Shown: positions 43,944-53,256 of the stretch, in pieces
Position numbering within the stretch: the stretch's first letter is position 1
Layout of the letters: every line of letters begins with the position of its first letter
NCBI RefSeq assembly: GCF_014202425.1
Contig: NZ_JACHGT010000010.1
Location: forward strand, 62,001-126,000
Length of the DNA: 64,000 bases
Origin: Phytomonospora endophytica
GTDB lineage: Bacteria > Actinomycetota > Actinomycetes > Mycobacteriales > Micromonosporaceae
Direction of reading: 5' to 3'
The notes under the pieces: generated by a model
Database searches by the model: none
Told to the model about the DNA's origin: nothing
Seen by the model: the letters and a program-made list of their open reading frames with translations, nothing else
Program-made: the position numbers and the translations under genes

Positions 43944-44657
43944 TCAAAACCCCGGGGTCACACCGTCGTCGACCCGGGCGCGTTCCTCCCCGGTCAAAGG
44001 GATCTCGGCCAATCGCCGGCTCCACGCCCCGATCTCGGCGTCCTCTCCCAGGGCGATGGCGAGCTCGATGAGCACGGTCAGCGCCAGGGCGCGTTCCACC
44101 GCGGTGGCCTCGTCGCCGTGCCTGCGCAGGGCCGAACGCAGCGCCCGGGATGCCGCGCGGTCGTCGTTCTTGAACTCGCGGAGGACGCGCGCGTTGTCGA
44201 GGGCCCTGGCCAGCCCCTTGAGCTTCCTGGAACCGCCGTAATCCAGCTCAAGGGGCTCATCACGCTGGACGAAGACCACCTTGTTGCCCGCCGGGTCGAC
44301 GAGGGTGAAGCGCGACGCCCCCGGCCGGTGGCGGGTGATGCGCGGCCGTCCGGTCGCCGGCACCTTCCCGTACTTCGCGCGCATCGCCTCGGTGAAGGCC
44401 GCGTGGTACGGCGCCACCGCGTCGACCATGACCACACAACCGCCCACGTCCCCGCCGGCGGTGTCCACACCGGACAGCGGCTTGCCGAAATGCAGTTCCA
44501 TCCCGCTCCACCGCAGGATCAAGTACAGGTACGGCCGCGTCTGGGCGTAGGCCGACGCGAACCCCAGCGCGCGGTAGAACTCCAGCGTCTCCTCGGCCGA
44601 CGTGCACGCCAGCACCGGCACCGTCATCTCGTTCGCCCTGATGATCGCCTCGTTCAC
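43944..44657 (-). CDS. VOC (glyoxalase/bleomycin-resistance-like) superfamily protein with helical C-terminal extension
   Basis: A 237-residue protein whose residues 1-130 form a VOC fold (VPVLACTSAEETLEFYRALG, YLYLILRWSGMELHFG, SRFTLVDPAGNKVVFVQRDE). The remaining 100 residues form a helical extension of unknown role (LARALDNARVLREFKNDDRA onward). The bleomycin-resistance-like order suggests ligand binding rather than metal-dependent lyase activity. It begins with GTG 44657. It is convergent with the LysE gene. Confidence 0.8.
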   Translation of the reverse strand: MNEAIIRANEMTVPVLACTSAEETLEFYRALGFASAYAQTRPYLYLILRWSGMELHFGKPLSGVDTAGGDVGGCVVMVDAVAPYHAAFTEAMRAKYGKVPATGRPRITRHRPGASRFTLVDPAGNKVVFVQRDEPLELDYGGSRKLKGLARALDNARVLREFKNDDRAASRALRSALRRHGDEATAVERALALTVLIELAIALGEDAEIGAWSRRLAEIPLTGEERARVDDGVTPGF

Positions 44658-44844
44658 GGCCCGTCCGCCTCTCGTCTCGGCGGACGCCGGACGCGTCCGC
44701 CCGGCGAGCGTGACAGTTCCCGGCCGGATCGTCCCATGCAACTTCCGGTGGAAGTTCCAGGCCGCACCGGCCTGAAGGCGAGGCCGTCATCCACCTTCGG
44801 TAGCCTTGGCCCTACTTTCCCGGCGGATCGGTGGGGGTTCGGTA

Positions 44845-45384
44845 GTGCGTTCGGTCTTCGCGACCCTGGTCGCGGCCATGGTCGCCGTCCTCGCCATGCC
44901 CGCGGCGCCCGCGGCCGCCCAGGACGAACGTCCCCTCGCCATTTCCATCGGCGACGGCGGTACCGAGACCATCGCCGGCGAGTCGGTCGAATACCGCCTC
45001 GTCGTGCGCAACGACCGGCCCGAACCGGTCGCCCTCCGCGTTCAGGTCGCCTTCCCGACCGGCATGGAACCGTCCAAGGTGGACGGTTCGACCGCCCTCG
45101 CCGAGGACAGCGCCGAATGGCGCCCAACGGTCCAGCCCGGTGCCGAGTGGAGCACGACCCTGTCCGGCGTCGTCGCCGTCGACGTGCCCTTCGACAAAAG
45201 GCTCGCCGTGACCGCCTGCGGCTTCTTCGACGACAGTGCGCTCGCCTCGACCTGCGCGACCGACATGAACACCACCGTGATCGCCCCGCGCGGGCGCGTG
45301 TGGGTCGCCTGGGTCCTCGTCGGCGGCCTGATCGCCGCCGCCGTCATCGCCGAGATCCGCCGGGCCAAGGCCGCCAAGGGCTGA
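44845..45384 (+). CDS. Secreted or cell-surface protein with C-terminal membrane anchor, unknown function
   Basis: 179 residues: signal peptide about 1-27 (ending APAAAQ), a beta-rich ectodomain resembling DUF11-type repeats (ETIAGESVEYRLVVRNDRPE, EWSTTLSGVVAVDVPF) with two cysteines (TACGFF, STCATD), and a single membrane helix near the C-terminus (VWVAWVLVGGLIAAAVIAEI) followed by a basic tail. It is therefore displayed outside and anchored. GTG 44845 is chosen because GGTGGGGG lies seven bases ahead. Confidence 0.7.
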   Translation: MRSVFATLVAAMVAVLAMPAAPAAAQDERPLAISIGDGGTETIAGESVEYRLVVRNDRPEPVALRVQVAFPTGMEPSKVDGSTALAEDSAEWRPTVQPGAEWSTTLSGVVAVDVPFDKRLAVTACGFFDDSALASTCATDMNTTVIAPRGRVWVAWVLVGGLIAAAVIAEIRRAKAAKG

Positions 45385-45606
45385 CCTCCGGCCGCTCCGC
45401 CGTCACCACATCCGAGCAGCGTGTGGTCCCGTCGCGCCCACGATCGCGGGCCGTTGACTGGCCCGTAGCACGTCTGTAACATTTGGCCAAGCTCATGCAA
45501 GTTTCATACAACAGCCCGCTCGAATCCGTGCAGTGCCGCGTAATTTCTGTATGAGACGCGGCCCGGTCTGAGACCCGCTCATCCGTCCCCATGAGACAGG
45601 AATGTC

Positions 45607-48600
45607 ATGAGATCCAAGCGAACCCCGCGGCTGGTCCTCGCCGCCGCGCTCGCGGTGGCCCTGGTCCCCGTCGCGCCGTTACCGGCGGCCGCGGCCCCCA
45701 CCGTCCACGGACTGCCCGTCGCCGCCAGCAGCGTCACCGACGCCCACCCCGCCGCGCACCTGACCGACGGAGACCGCTCGACCTACTGGGAGAGCGCGTC
45801 CGGCCGCCTCCCACAGTGGGCGACCGTCGACCTCGGCACCGTCAAACGCGTCGACCGCGTCACCCTCGAACTCCCCGGGAAGTTCGACGCCCGCACCCAG
45901 ACCCTCGCCGTACAGGGCAGCCTCGACGGCGGCGGCTACGCCACGATCGCCGGAAGCGCCGAGTACACCTTCGACCCGGCCGTCACCATCGAGTTCCCGG
46001 CCACCCTCGCCCGCTACGTGCGCATCCACGTCACCGCCAACAGCGCCGGATCCACCGCGCAGCTCGCCGAACTCGTGGTCGGCGAAGTCCTCGCGGCGGG
46101 CCCGAACCTGGCCCTCGGCAAGACGATGACCGAGAAGAGCCACACCGACGTCTACCCGGCGGGCAACGCCAACGACGGACGGCAGGACACCTACTGGGAG
46201 AGCGCCAACAACGCCTTCCCGCAATGGATCCAGGTCGACCTCGGCGCGGCCGTCGGCGTCAACCAGGTCGTGCTGTCCATTCCACCGAGCTGGGGAGCAC
46301 GCTCCCAGACGCTCTCGGTCCAGGGCAGCACCAACGGATCCACCTTCACCGACATCGTCGCGAGCGGCGCGCGGAACTTCGCGCCCAAGGCGACCATCGA
46401 CTTCAACACGGCCACGACCCGCTACCTGCGGATCAACATCACCGGCAACACCGGGTGGCCCGCCGGGCAGATCGCGGAGTTCGAGGTCTACGGACCGGCG
46501 ACCGGCGACACGCAGGCCCCCACGGCACCGTCCAACCTGGCCTATACGCAGCCCGCGAGCGGCCAGATCCGCCTGACGTGGAACGCCTCCAGTGACAACG
46601 TCGGCGTCACCGGCTACGACGTCTACGCCAACGGCACCCTGCGCACCAGCGTCGGCGGCGGCGTCCTCACCTACACCGACACGCAGCCCGCCTCGGCGAC
46701 CGTGAGCTACTACGTTCAGGCGAAGGACGCCGCCGGCAACATCTCGCCGAGCAGCAACACCGTGACTCGCACCGGCACCGGGAGCGACACCCAGGCACCG
46801 ACCGCACCGTCCAACCTGGCCTATACGCAGCCCGCGAGCGGCCAGATCCGCCTGACGTGGAACGCCTCCAGTGACAACGTCGGCGTCACCGGCTACGACG
46901 TCTACGCCAACGGCACCCTGCGCACCAGCGTCGGCGGCGGCGTCCTCACCTACACCGACACGCAGCCCGCCTCTGCCACGGTGACCTACTACGTCCGAGC
47001 CAAGGACGCCGCCGGGAACACCTCGCCGAACAGCAACACCGTGACACGCAACGGATCCGGCGGCACGACGGTCAACCTCGCGGTCGGCAGGCCCGTCACC
47101 GAGAGCGGGCACGTCCACACCTTCGTGGCGACCAACGCCGTCGACGACAACCCCGCCACCTACTGGGAGAGCAACGGATTCCCCGGCGTCCTCACCGTCC
47201 AGCTCGGCTCGAACGCGACCCTCGACCGGATCGTCGTGCGACTCAACCCCGACGCGGCCTGGGGCACGCGGACACAGAACATCACCGTCCTCGGCCGCGA
47301 CCAGGGCGCCGGTGCCTTCACCACCCTCGCCGCCGCGGCCAACTACACCTTCAACCCCGCCACCGGAAACACCGTCACCATCCCCCTGTCGGCGACAGCC
47401 GCCGACATCCGGCTGAACATCGCCTCCAACACCGGCGCCCCCGGCGGGCAGGTCGCCGAATTCCAGGTCTTCGGCACCCCCGCGCCCAACCCCGACCTCA
47501 CCGTCACCTCCCTGACCGCCTCGCCCGCGTCACCGGTCGAGAGCGACACGATCACCCTCGGCGCGACCATCGCCAACATCGGCGAACTGACCGCCGGAGC
47601 CACCACGGTGAACTTCTACCTCGGCACCGAGAAGGTCGGCACCGCCAACGTCGCCGCGATCGCCGCGGGCGGACAGAGCAACGTCTCGGCCTCCATCGGG
47701 ACCCGGCCCGCCGGGACCTACCCGCTGACGGCCAAAGTGGACGAGGCCAACACCGTCATCGAGAAGAACGAGACCAACAACTCCTTCACCAGCGCCACCA
47801 ACCTGGTCATCCGGCCCGTGCAGAGCTCCGACCTGGTCGCCTCGCTCAGCTGGACGCCGAACAACCCGGCGGCCGGGAACACCGTCGCCTTCAACGTCAC
47901 GATCCGCAACCAGGGCACCATCGCCTCCGCCGGCGGCGCCCACGGCATCACCCTCACCGTCCTCAACGACACCGGCGGCACCGTCAAGACCCTCACCGGT
48001 TCCACCTCCGGCGTCATCCCCGCCGGCGGCAGCGCCGCACCGGTCCCACTCGGCACATGGACGGCGGCCAACGGCCGCTACACCATCCGCGTCGTCCTCG
48101 CCGCCGACGCCAACGAACTGCCCGTCAAACAAGGCAACAACACCTCGAACACCTCACTGTTCGTCGGACGCGGCGCCAACCTCCCCTACGACATGTACGA
48201 GTCGGAGGACGGCACCGTCGGCGGCGGCGCCACCGCCATCGGCCCCAACCGGACCATCGGCGACCTCGCCGGCGAAGCCAGCGGACGACGCGCGGTCACC
48301 CTCAACAGCACCGGCTCCTACGTCCAATGGACGACGAAGGCGCCGACCAACACCCTCGTCACCCGCTTCTCCATCCCCGACTCCGCGGGCGGCACCGGCA
48401 CGACCAGCAACCTGAGCATCTACGTCGACGGCGTGTTCCACAAGAACATCCCGCTCACCTCGAAGTACGCCTGGCTCTACGGCGCCGAAGCCTCACCGGG
48501 CAACTCGCCCGGCAACGGCGCACCCCGCCACCTCTACGACGAGGCGAACATCCTGCTCAACTCGACCATCCCGCAAGGCTCGACGATCCGCCTCCAGCGC

Positions 48601-49830
48601 GACACCGGGCAGAGCATCGCCACGATCGACTTCATCAACCTCGAACTCGCCGCGCCCCGGGCCAACCCCGACCCCGCGCGCTACAAGGTCCCCGCCGGAT
48701 TCACCCACCAGGACGTGCAGAACGCCCTCGACGCCGCCCGGCAGGACACCACCTCACTCGGCGTCTACCTCCCCGCCGGCGTGTACAGCACCTCGAACAA
48801 GTTCACCGTGTACGGCCGCGCGATCAACGTCGTCGGCGCCGGCTCCTGGTACACCAGATTCGAGACACCGCAAGGACAGGAGAACACCAACGCCGGCTTC
48901 GACGTGCCCACCTCCGGAAACGGATCCCGCTTCGAAGACCTCGCCTTCTTCGGCAACTACACCTCACGCATCGACGGGCCCGGCAAGGTCTGGGGGGAGA
49001 TGATGAACAGCGAAGACCTCGTCATCAACCGCGTGTGGGTCGAACACACCATCGTCGCCTACTGGGGTGTCCACAACGACAACATCACCATCACCAACTC
49101 GCGCTTCCGGAACACCTTCGCCGACGGCGTCAACTTCACCAACGACACCACCAACTCCCTCATCTCCAACAACGAAGGACGCGGCAACGGCGACGACGCC
49201 TTCGCCCTCTTCTCCGCCACCGACGGCGGAGGCTCCGTCGGCAACCACGGCAACGTCTTCGAGAACCTCTCGGCGACCGTGACCTGGCGCGCGGCCGGAC
49301 TCGCCGTGTACGGCGGCTACGACAACGTGTTCCGCAACCTCTACATCGCCGACATGCTCACCTACTCCGGCATCACCATCAGCTCCCTCAACTTCGGATA
49401 CCCCTTCGTCGGCTTCGGCACCATCCCGACGAGATTCGAGAACATATCCCTCGTCAGAGCCGGCGGACACTTCTGGGGCGACCAGACCTTCGGCGCCATC
49501 TGGTGCTTCGCGGCCTCGAAGGAGTTCCGCGGCATCCGGATATCCGATGTGGACATCATCGACCCCACCTACTCGGGCGTGATGTTCCAGACCAAGTACC
49601 CCGAGCAGACACCCGTGACCGACACCGTCTTCACCAACATCAGGATCTCCGGAGCCAAGAAGAGCGGCGACGCCTTCGACGCCAAATCCGGCTTCGGCAT
49701 CTGGGCCAACGAGATGCCCGAGGCGGGACAGGGACCGGCCATTGGATCCGCGACGTTCACCGGAGTCGTGTTCAGCGACAACTGGCTGAACGTGCGGAAC
49801 GTGACGAGCACGTTCACCGTGCTTATCTGA
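45607..49830 (+). CDS. Secreted multidomain GH87-type alpha-1,3-glucanase (mycodextranase) with discoidin, FN3 and CARDB modules
   Basis: A 1407-residue exported enzyme. Order: signal peptide (about 1-29), two discoidin (F5/8 C) domains (about 30-157, 160-297), two FN3 repeats (about 302-483), a third discoidin domain (about 488-620), two CARDB-like domains (about 625-850), a CBM6/35-like domain (about 857-1000) and a right-handed beta-helix (about 1005-1407). In the helix Asp1173 (FADGVNF) and Asp1196-Asp1197 (NGDDAFALF) have the same 23/24-residue spacing I recall for the catalytic aspartates of the GH87 enzyme Agl-FH1. It should cut alpha-1,3-glucan of fungal walls or biofilms. Codon 25, in the signal peptide, is TTA. 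A hairpin lies downstream. Confidence 0.85.
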   Translation: MRSKRTPRLVLAAALAVALVPVAPLPAAAAPTVHGLPVAASSVTDAHPAAHLTDGDRSTYWESASGRLPQWATVDLGTVKRVDRVTLELPGKFDARTQTLAVQGSLDGGGYATIAGSAEYTFDPAVTIEFPATLARYVRIHVTANSAGSTAQLAELVVGEVLAAGPNLALGKTMTEKSHTDVYPAGNANDGRQDTYWESANNAFPQWIQVDLGAAVGVNQVVLSIPPSWGARSQTLSVQGSTNGSTFTDIVASGARNFAPKATIDFNTATTRYLRINITGNTGWPAGQIAEFEVYGPATGDTQAPTAPSNLAYTQPASGQIRLTWNASSDNVGVTGYDVYANGTLRTSVGGGVLTYTDTQPASATVSYYVQAKDAAGNISPSSNTVTRTGTGSDTQAPTAPSNLAYTQPASGQIRLTWNASSDNVGVTGYDVYANGTLRTSVGGGVLTYTDTQPASATVTYYVRAKDAAGNTSPNSNTVTRNGSGGTTVNLAVGRPVTESGHVHTFVATNAVDDNPATYWESNGFPGVLTVQLGSNATLDRIVVRLNPDAAWGTRTQNITVLGRDQGAGAFTTLAAAANYTFNPATGNTVTIPLSATAADIRLNIASNTGAPGGQVAEFQVFGTPAPNPDLTVTSLTASPASPVESDTITLGATIANIGELTAGATTVNFYLGTEKVGTANVAAIAAGGQSNVSASIGTRPAGTYPLTAKVDEANTVIEKNETNNSFTSATNLVIRPVQSSDLVASLSWTPNNPAAGNTVAFNVTIRNQGTIASAGGAHGITLTVLNDTGGTVKTLTGSTSGVIPAGGSAAPVPLGTWTAANGRYTIRVVLAADANELPVKQGNNTSNTSLFVGRGANLPYDMYESEDGTVGGGATAIGPNRTIGDLAGEASGRRAVTLNSTGSYVQWTTKAPTNTLVTRFSIPDSAGGTGTTSNLSIYVDGVFHKNIPLTSKYAWLYGAEASPGNSPGNGAPRHLYDEANILLNSTIPQGSTIRLQRDTGQSIATIDFINLELAAPRANPDPARYKVPAGFTHQDVQNALDAARQDTTSLGVYLPAGVYSTSNKFTVYGRAINVVGAGSWYTRFETPQGQENTNAGFDVPTSGNGSRFEDLAFFGNYTSRIDGPGKVWGEMMNSEDLVINRVWVEHTIVAYWGVHNDNITITNSRFRNTFADGVNFTNDTTNSLISNNEGRGNGDDAFALFSATDGGGSVGNHGNVFENLSATVTWRAAGLAVYGGYDNVFRNLYIADMLTYSGITISSLNFGYPFVGFGTIPTRFENISLVRAGGHFWGDQTFGAIWCFAASKEFRGIRISDVDIIDPTYSGVMFQTKYPEQTPVTDTVFTNIRISGAKKSGDAFDAKSGFGIWANEMPEAGQGPAIGSATFTGVVFSDNWLNVRNVTSTFTVLI
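46525..46973 (+). repeat. 170-bp perfect direct repeat encoding the two FN3 domains
   Basis: Bases 46525-46694 recur without a mismatch at 46804-46973, a period of 279 bases (93 codons). Sequence on either side diverges between copies, so the identical core points to recent duplication or gene conversion. Confidence 0.95.
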
Positions 49831-49917
49831 CTCACTTCGCTCGTGATGCGGCTCAACCGCTTCGCGGCTTCGCCTCCGGGCCCGCGGCCCGCTTGCCGCT
49901 GGACGTGATGTCCGGCT

Positions 49918-49961
49918 CCGCCGCCTTGACCGGGTGCTTGTGCACTCGGTCGAGGCGGCGG
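49918..49961. terminator. Long hairpin downstream of the GH87 gene
   Basis: Bases 49918-49937 pair with 49942-49961 over 20 positions (two G-U pairs in the plus-strand RNA) around a 4-base loop, about 88 bases after the GH87 stop. It lies 111 bases before the convergent MFS stop and could serve both. The rest of the 242-base gap shows nothing recognisable. Confidence 0.6.
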
Positions 49962-50072
49962 CTTGGTTGTGGGTTACGGGGCGGCTGCACCCGTCACCAC
50001 GTCATACGCGGCAGAGTTCACCCTCGCGGGGTTGCGGCATCGGCGAGGCTTCGGCGTCGCCTGCCGCCGTCG

Positions 50073-51539
50073 CTACCCTCGTCGCTCTACGCGGCGGGGG
50101 AGTACGAACACCAGCAACAGCGCCAGCGCGCTCAACCCCACGCTCACCAGGATCGCCACCGTCGCGCTGTGCCCGAAACCCTCGGCGAGGGCTTCCGGGC
50201 CCGGGCCTTTCACGACGAGGGTCCCGAACAGCACGCTCCCGATCACCGCGATGCCCGTCGCGCTGCCGATGCGCTGGACCGCGCCGATCACGCCGCTCGC
50301 GGCGCCCGCTTCGCGTGGTTCGACGGTCGCCACGATGAAGGCCGTGTTCGGCGCGATGAACAGCCCGTTGCCCAGCCCGGCCAGGAGCAGCGGAGCCACG
50401 AACTGCCAATGCGACAACTCCATCGGCTCCGTCAGCAGCAGCACGAGCCACGTCGCGAGGAGACCGGCCGTGACCATGGCGGCCCCGGCGACCAGGACGT
50501 TGCGGCCGAAGCGTTTCGCCAGACGGTTGCTCTGCGAGGCGCCGATGATGTTGCCCAGTGCGAAGGGCAGCGAGACCAGCCCCGTTTCCAGCGCGGTATG
50601 ACCGAGCCCGGCCTGCCACAGCAGCGAGATCGTGAAGAAGATACTGGTGAACGACGCGAAGTACACCAGCGCGAGGATCACCCCGCCGGTGAAGTCGCGG
50701 TGCCGGAACAGTCCCGGCGGCACCAGCGGCGTATGCCCGCTCCTGGTGAAGCGGACCTCCCAGGCGCCGAACGCGGCGATGAGCACGACACTCCCGGCGA
50801 TCGACAGGAACGTCCAGGCGGGCCAGCCCTGGTCCTGCCCTTCGATGAGCGGCACGAGCAACGCGACGAACCCGGCGGTCACCAGCAGGAGACCGACGGC
50901 GTCGACCCGGCCGCCGACGGTCTGCGCGATCGACCGCGAGGGCAGCCACAGCACGGCGGCGATGATCGTGACGACCCCGATCGGCAGGTTCACCCAGAAC
51001 ACCAGCCGCCAGCCGTTCTCGTCACCGAAGGCCTGGATGATCAAACCGCCCAGGAGCGGGCCGAGGGCCGTGGAGACACCGATGACCGAACCCATGATCG
51101 CGAACGCGCGGCCCCGGCGGGCGGGCTCGAAGAGCAGCTGGATGAACGCCGTGACGGCGGGAACGTAGATACCGCAGGCGAGGCCCTGCACGACACGGGA
51201 GACGATCAGATGCAGATCGCTCTGCGCGTAACCGCAGGACAGGCTGGCCAGGGTGAACAGCGTCAGCCCGCCGATGTAGATCCACTTGTGGCCGAGCCGG
51301 TCGCCGAGCCGTCCGGCGGGGATGAGCGCGAGGCCGAAGGCCAGCGCGTACCCGGAGATGATCCACGACAGCGTCGCCTCGGAGGCGTTGAGACTCGCGC
51401 GAATCGGCGGCAACGCCACATTCACGATCGTGGTGTCCAGCAACGCCATGAACATGCCCGCGAGAAGGACGGTGAGCGCCAGCCACGTCCGGCGTGGGAT
51501 CACGGGAGCGCCGGCCGGGGCCGGGGAGGTCGCGGACAT
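50073..51539 (-). CDS. DHA2-family MFS drug/metabolite exporter (EmrB/QacA type)
   Basis: A 488-residue, 14-helix exporter. DHA2 signatures: motif D LLAGMFMALLDTTIVNVALP in helix 1, motif A AGRLGDRLGHKWIY, and motif C region GSVIGVSTALGPLLGGLIIQ. It exports hydrophobic or cationic compounds by proton antiport. No regulator lies adjacent. The ribosome-binding site is weak (AAGGGG). It is separated from the next upstream gene by a hairpin. Confidence 0.88.
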   Translation of the reverse strand: MSATSPAPAGAPVIPRRTWLALTVLLAGMFMALLDTTIVNVALPPIRASLNASEATLSWIISGYALAFGLALIPAGRLGDRLGHKWIYIGGLTLFTLASLSCGYAQSDLHLIVSRVVQGLACGIYVPAVTAFIQLLFEPARRGRAFAIMGSVIGVSTALGPLLGGLIIQAFGDENGWRLVFWVNLPIGVVTIIAAVLWLPSRSIAQTVGGRVDAVGLLLVTAGFVALLVPLIEGQDQGWPAWTFLSIAGSVVLIAAFGAWEVRFTRSGHTPLVPPGLFRHRDFTGGVILALVYFASFTSIFFTISLLWQAGLGHTALETGLVSLPFALGNIIGASQSNRLAKRFGRNVLVAGAAMVTAGLLATWLVLLLTEPMELSHWQFVAPLLLAGLGNGLFIAPNTAFIVATVEPREAGAASGVIGAVQRIGSATGIAVIGSVLFGTLVVKGPGPEALAEGFGHSATVAILVSVGLSALALLLVFVLPRRVERRG

Positions 51540-51601
51540 CGTCGGGGCGCCCCTTCCTGATCTTCAGGCCGCCTGATCCTATCGGCCCCGGGGCGGGGGA
51601 A

Positions 51602-51628
51602 GGGGCCGGAACGTCGGGATCCGGCCCC
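51602..51628 (-). terminator. Terminator hairpin between ABC-2-like membrane gene and MFS exporter
   Basis: A perfect 9-bp stem (GGGGCCGGA and complement) with a 9-base loop starts 13 bases after the stop of the minus-strand membrane gene. Confidence 0.55.
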
Positions 51629-51640
51629 CGCGTCGGCGCT

Positions 51641-53146
51641 TCAGCGCCACTCCGCCGACGCGGTTCCGGGCCCGAGGCGCCGGGCCGCCGACCACAGCGC
51701 CAGAGCCGCGTAACCGCCGAGCACGAGACAGCCCGCCCAGCCCGGAAGCGGGAAGTACCCGGCCGAGGCCACGTAGTTGGCCGTCACCTGCGGATGGGCG
51801 ACGAGGGACTGCAACATCGCGAACCCGCCCGCCGGCGTGAGCCGCAGCAACCACGCCGACACGTCGTCGGGGAGGTACGGGATCACCCCGAAGGCATAAG
51901 GGAGCACAACCAGCCCGACGGCGGCCGACAGGGCGAGAACGCCGCGCAGAAGCCCCCGCAACCCGACCGCGAGGACCGCCGTGGCACCCGTCAGGAACGC
52001 GGCGGCCAGCACGACGCGCACCTCGGTGAGGACGCCGACCGGATACACCACCGTCCCCTCGCCGCGCATGACCGCCGTCGACGCGAGCACCGTCGCCACC
52101 GCCGCGACGAGCCCGGCGGCGAAGGCCACGCCGCCCACCACGATCGCGCGGGCGCCCAGAACCGCGCGCGACCCGGCCCGGCCGCCGACGAACACGGCCG
52201 CGACGACCATGAGCACCAACATCAGCGCGATCAGCCCGGTGAGCGTGCTTTCCGGCGTGTGCCCGCCCATCTCGCCGACCGGCCCGATGTCGCCCGAACC
52301 GGTGACGGTGAAAGTCCCGTCGACCTCGGCGAAGCCCGGTGCCAGGTGGTACTTCTCCCAGTCGGTCGAGCCCATCGTGCCGACCGCCTCACCGGTCCAG
52401 GTCCCGTCGGCGCCTTCGACCGCGACGCCGTCGAACACCCCGCTCGCCTGCGTGAAGCGGGCCTCACCGATGGTCCCGCCGAGCCCGACCGGCCGCCGGG
52501 TCAGGTCCCCCGGGGAGGTGGCGAAAAGCCCGATCGTGGCGTCCGCGCCGAGTTCCGGCAGCTCCACCGAGCCGAGCTCGGTCCAGGCCCGCCCGTCGGC
52601 CGACTCGTAACCGGTGACGGTGTTCCCCGCCCGCGCCAGCCGGAACCAGCGCGGCGCCTCCGGGGAGACGCCGCCGGGTGTCCCGGCGATGTCGGTGTCG
52701 TAGTCGTACTGCATCCGCACGCCCTTGGCGCCGGTCATCATCACGGCCGCGTAGGCGGAGCCCCGCGCGGTCCCGTCCTTGACGATGATCCCGGCCTTCG
52801 CCCAGGGCACCAGACCCGGGACGATCTCGTCGTGGTCGGGCGGGGGATAGGTGATGGTGCCGGTCATGGAGGTCAGGCGGGCGGTGATGGAACCGTCGCC
52901 GGTGAGGGTCTGGTGACCGTAGAAGAACTTGTCCTCGACGAGGTCCCCGTCGGGGCCGACGGGGTCGCGCGGGCAGGCCACCTCCACGTTCTCCACCCAG
53001 CATTCGGCGCGATCGGAGTACGCCGGGACCACCCCGGCCAGGACCACGACCAGCACGCCGACGGCGACCGCCGCCATGCGGACACGGCCGCGCCGGAACC
53101 GCGACCACTCATCGGAGACGAGAGCGGCGAAAGATGTCTTCGTCAT
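51641..53146 (-). CDS. ABC-2-like membrane protein with a large extracellular beta-sandwich domain
   Basis: A 501-residue protein with an ABC-2-permease-like layout. A cytoplasmic start rich in Arg precedes helix 1 (about 24-42). An extracellular domain of about 240 residues follows, with ITARLTSMTGTITYPPPDHD, AKAGIIVKDGTARGSAYAAV and MQYDYDTDIAGTP, resembling DUF1349/concanavalin-like folds. Five or six helices make up the second half (LTGLIALMLVLMVVAAVFVG onward). Such proteins usually act with an ATP-binding subunit, but none is encoded nearby. It is divergent from the histidine kinase gene. Function unknown; transport or sensing are both possible. Confidence 0.7.
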   Translation of the reverse strand: MTKTSFAALVSDEWSRFRRGRVRMAAVAVGVLVVVLAGVVPAYSDRAECWVENVEVACPRDPVGPDGDLVEDKFFYGHQTLTGDGSITARLTSMTGTITYPPPDHDEIVPGLVPWAKAGIIVKDGTARGSAYAAVMMTGAKGVRMQYDYDTDIAGTPGGVSPEAPRWFRLARAGNTVTGYESADGRAWTELGSVELPELGADATIGLFATSPGDLTRRPVGLGGTIGEARFTQASGVFDGVAVEGADGTWTGEAVGTMGSTDWEKYHLAPGFAEVDGTFTVTGSGDIGPVGEMGGHTPESTLTGLIALMLVLMVVAAVFVGGRAGSRAVLGARAIVVGGVAFAAGLVAAVATVLASTAVMRGEGTVVYPVGVLTEVRVVLAAAFLTGATAVLAVGLRGLLRGVLALSAAVGLVVLPYAFGVIPYLPDDVSAWLLRLTPAGGFAMLQSLVAHPQVTANYVASAGYFPLPGWAGCLVLGGYAALALWSAARRLGPGTASAEWR

Positions 53147-53256
53147 GGCCACGGTTCTATCGACCGGGCCGTCACAGCGGCCGAACCGTCGCCGTCACAT
53201 CCCTGTTAGGTCGCACGCGGCATGCTGGGACGGTGCCGAACAGCGGGAGTGCCGTC

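Noticed and set aside
46525-46973. Direct repeat considered as CRISPR or mobile-element repeat
   Set aside because: There are only two long in-frame copies coding for FN3 domains, with no short spacers and no terminal inverted repeats.
48057-51560. 1167-codon open frame on the plus strand
   Set aside because: It begins inside the GH87 gene in another frame and ends antisense to the DHA2 exporter; its product is Arg/His/Pro-rich noise.
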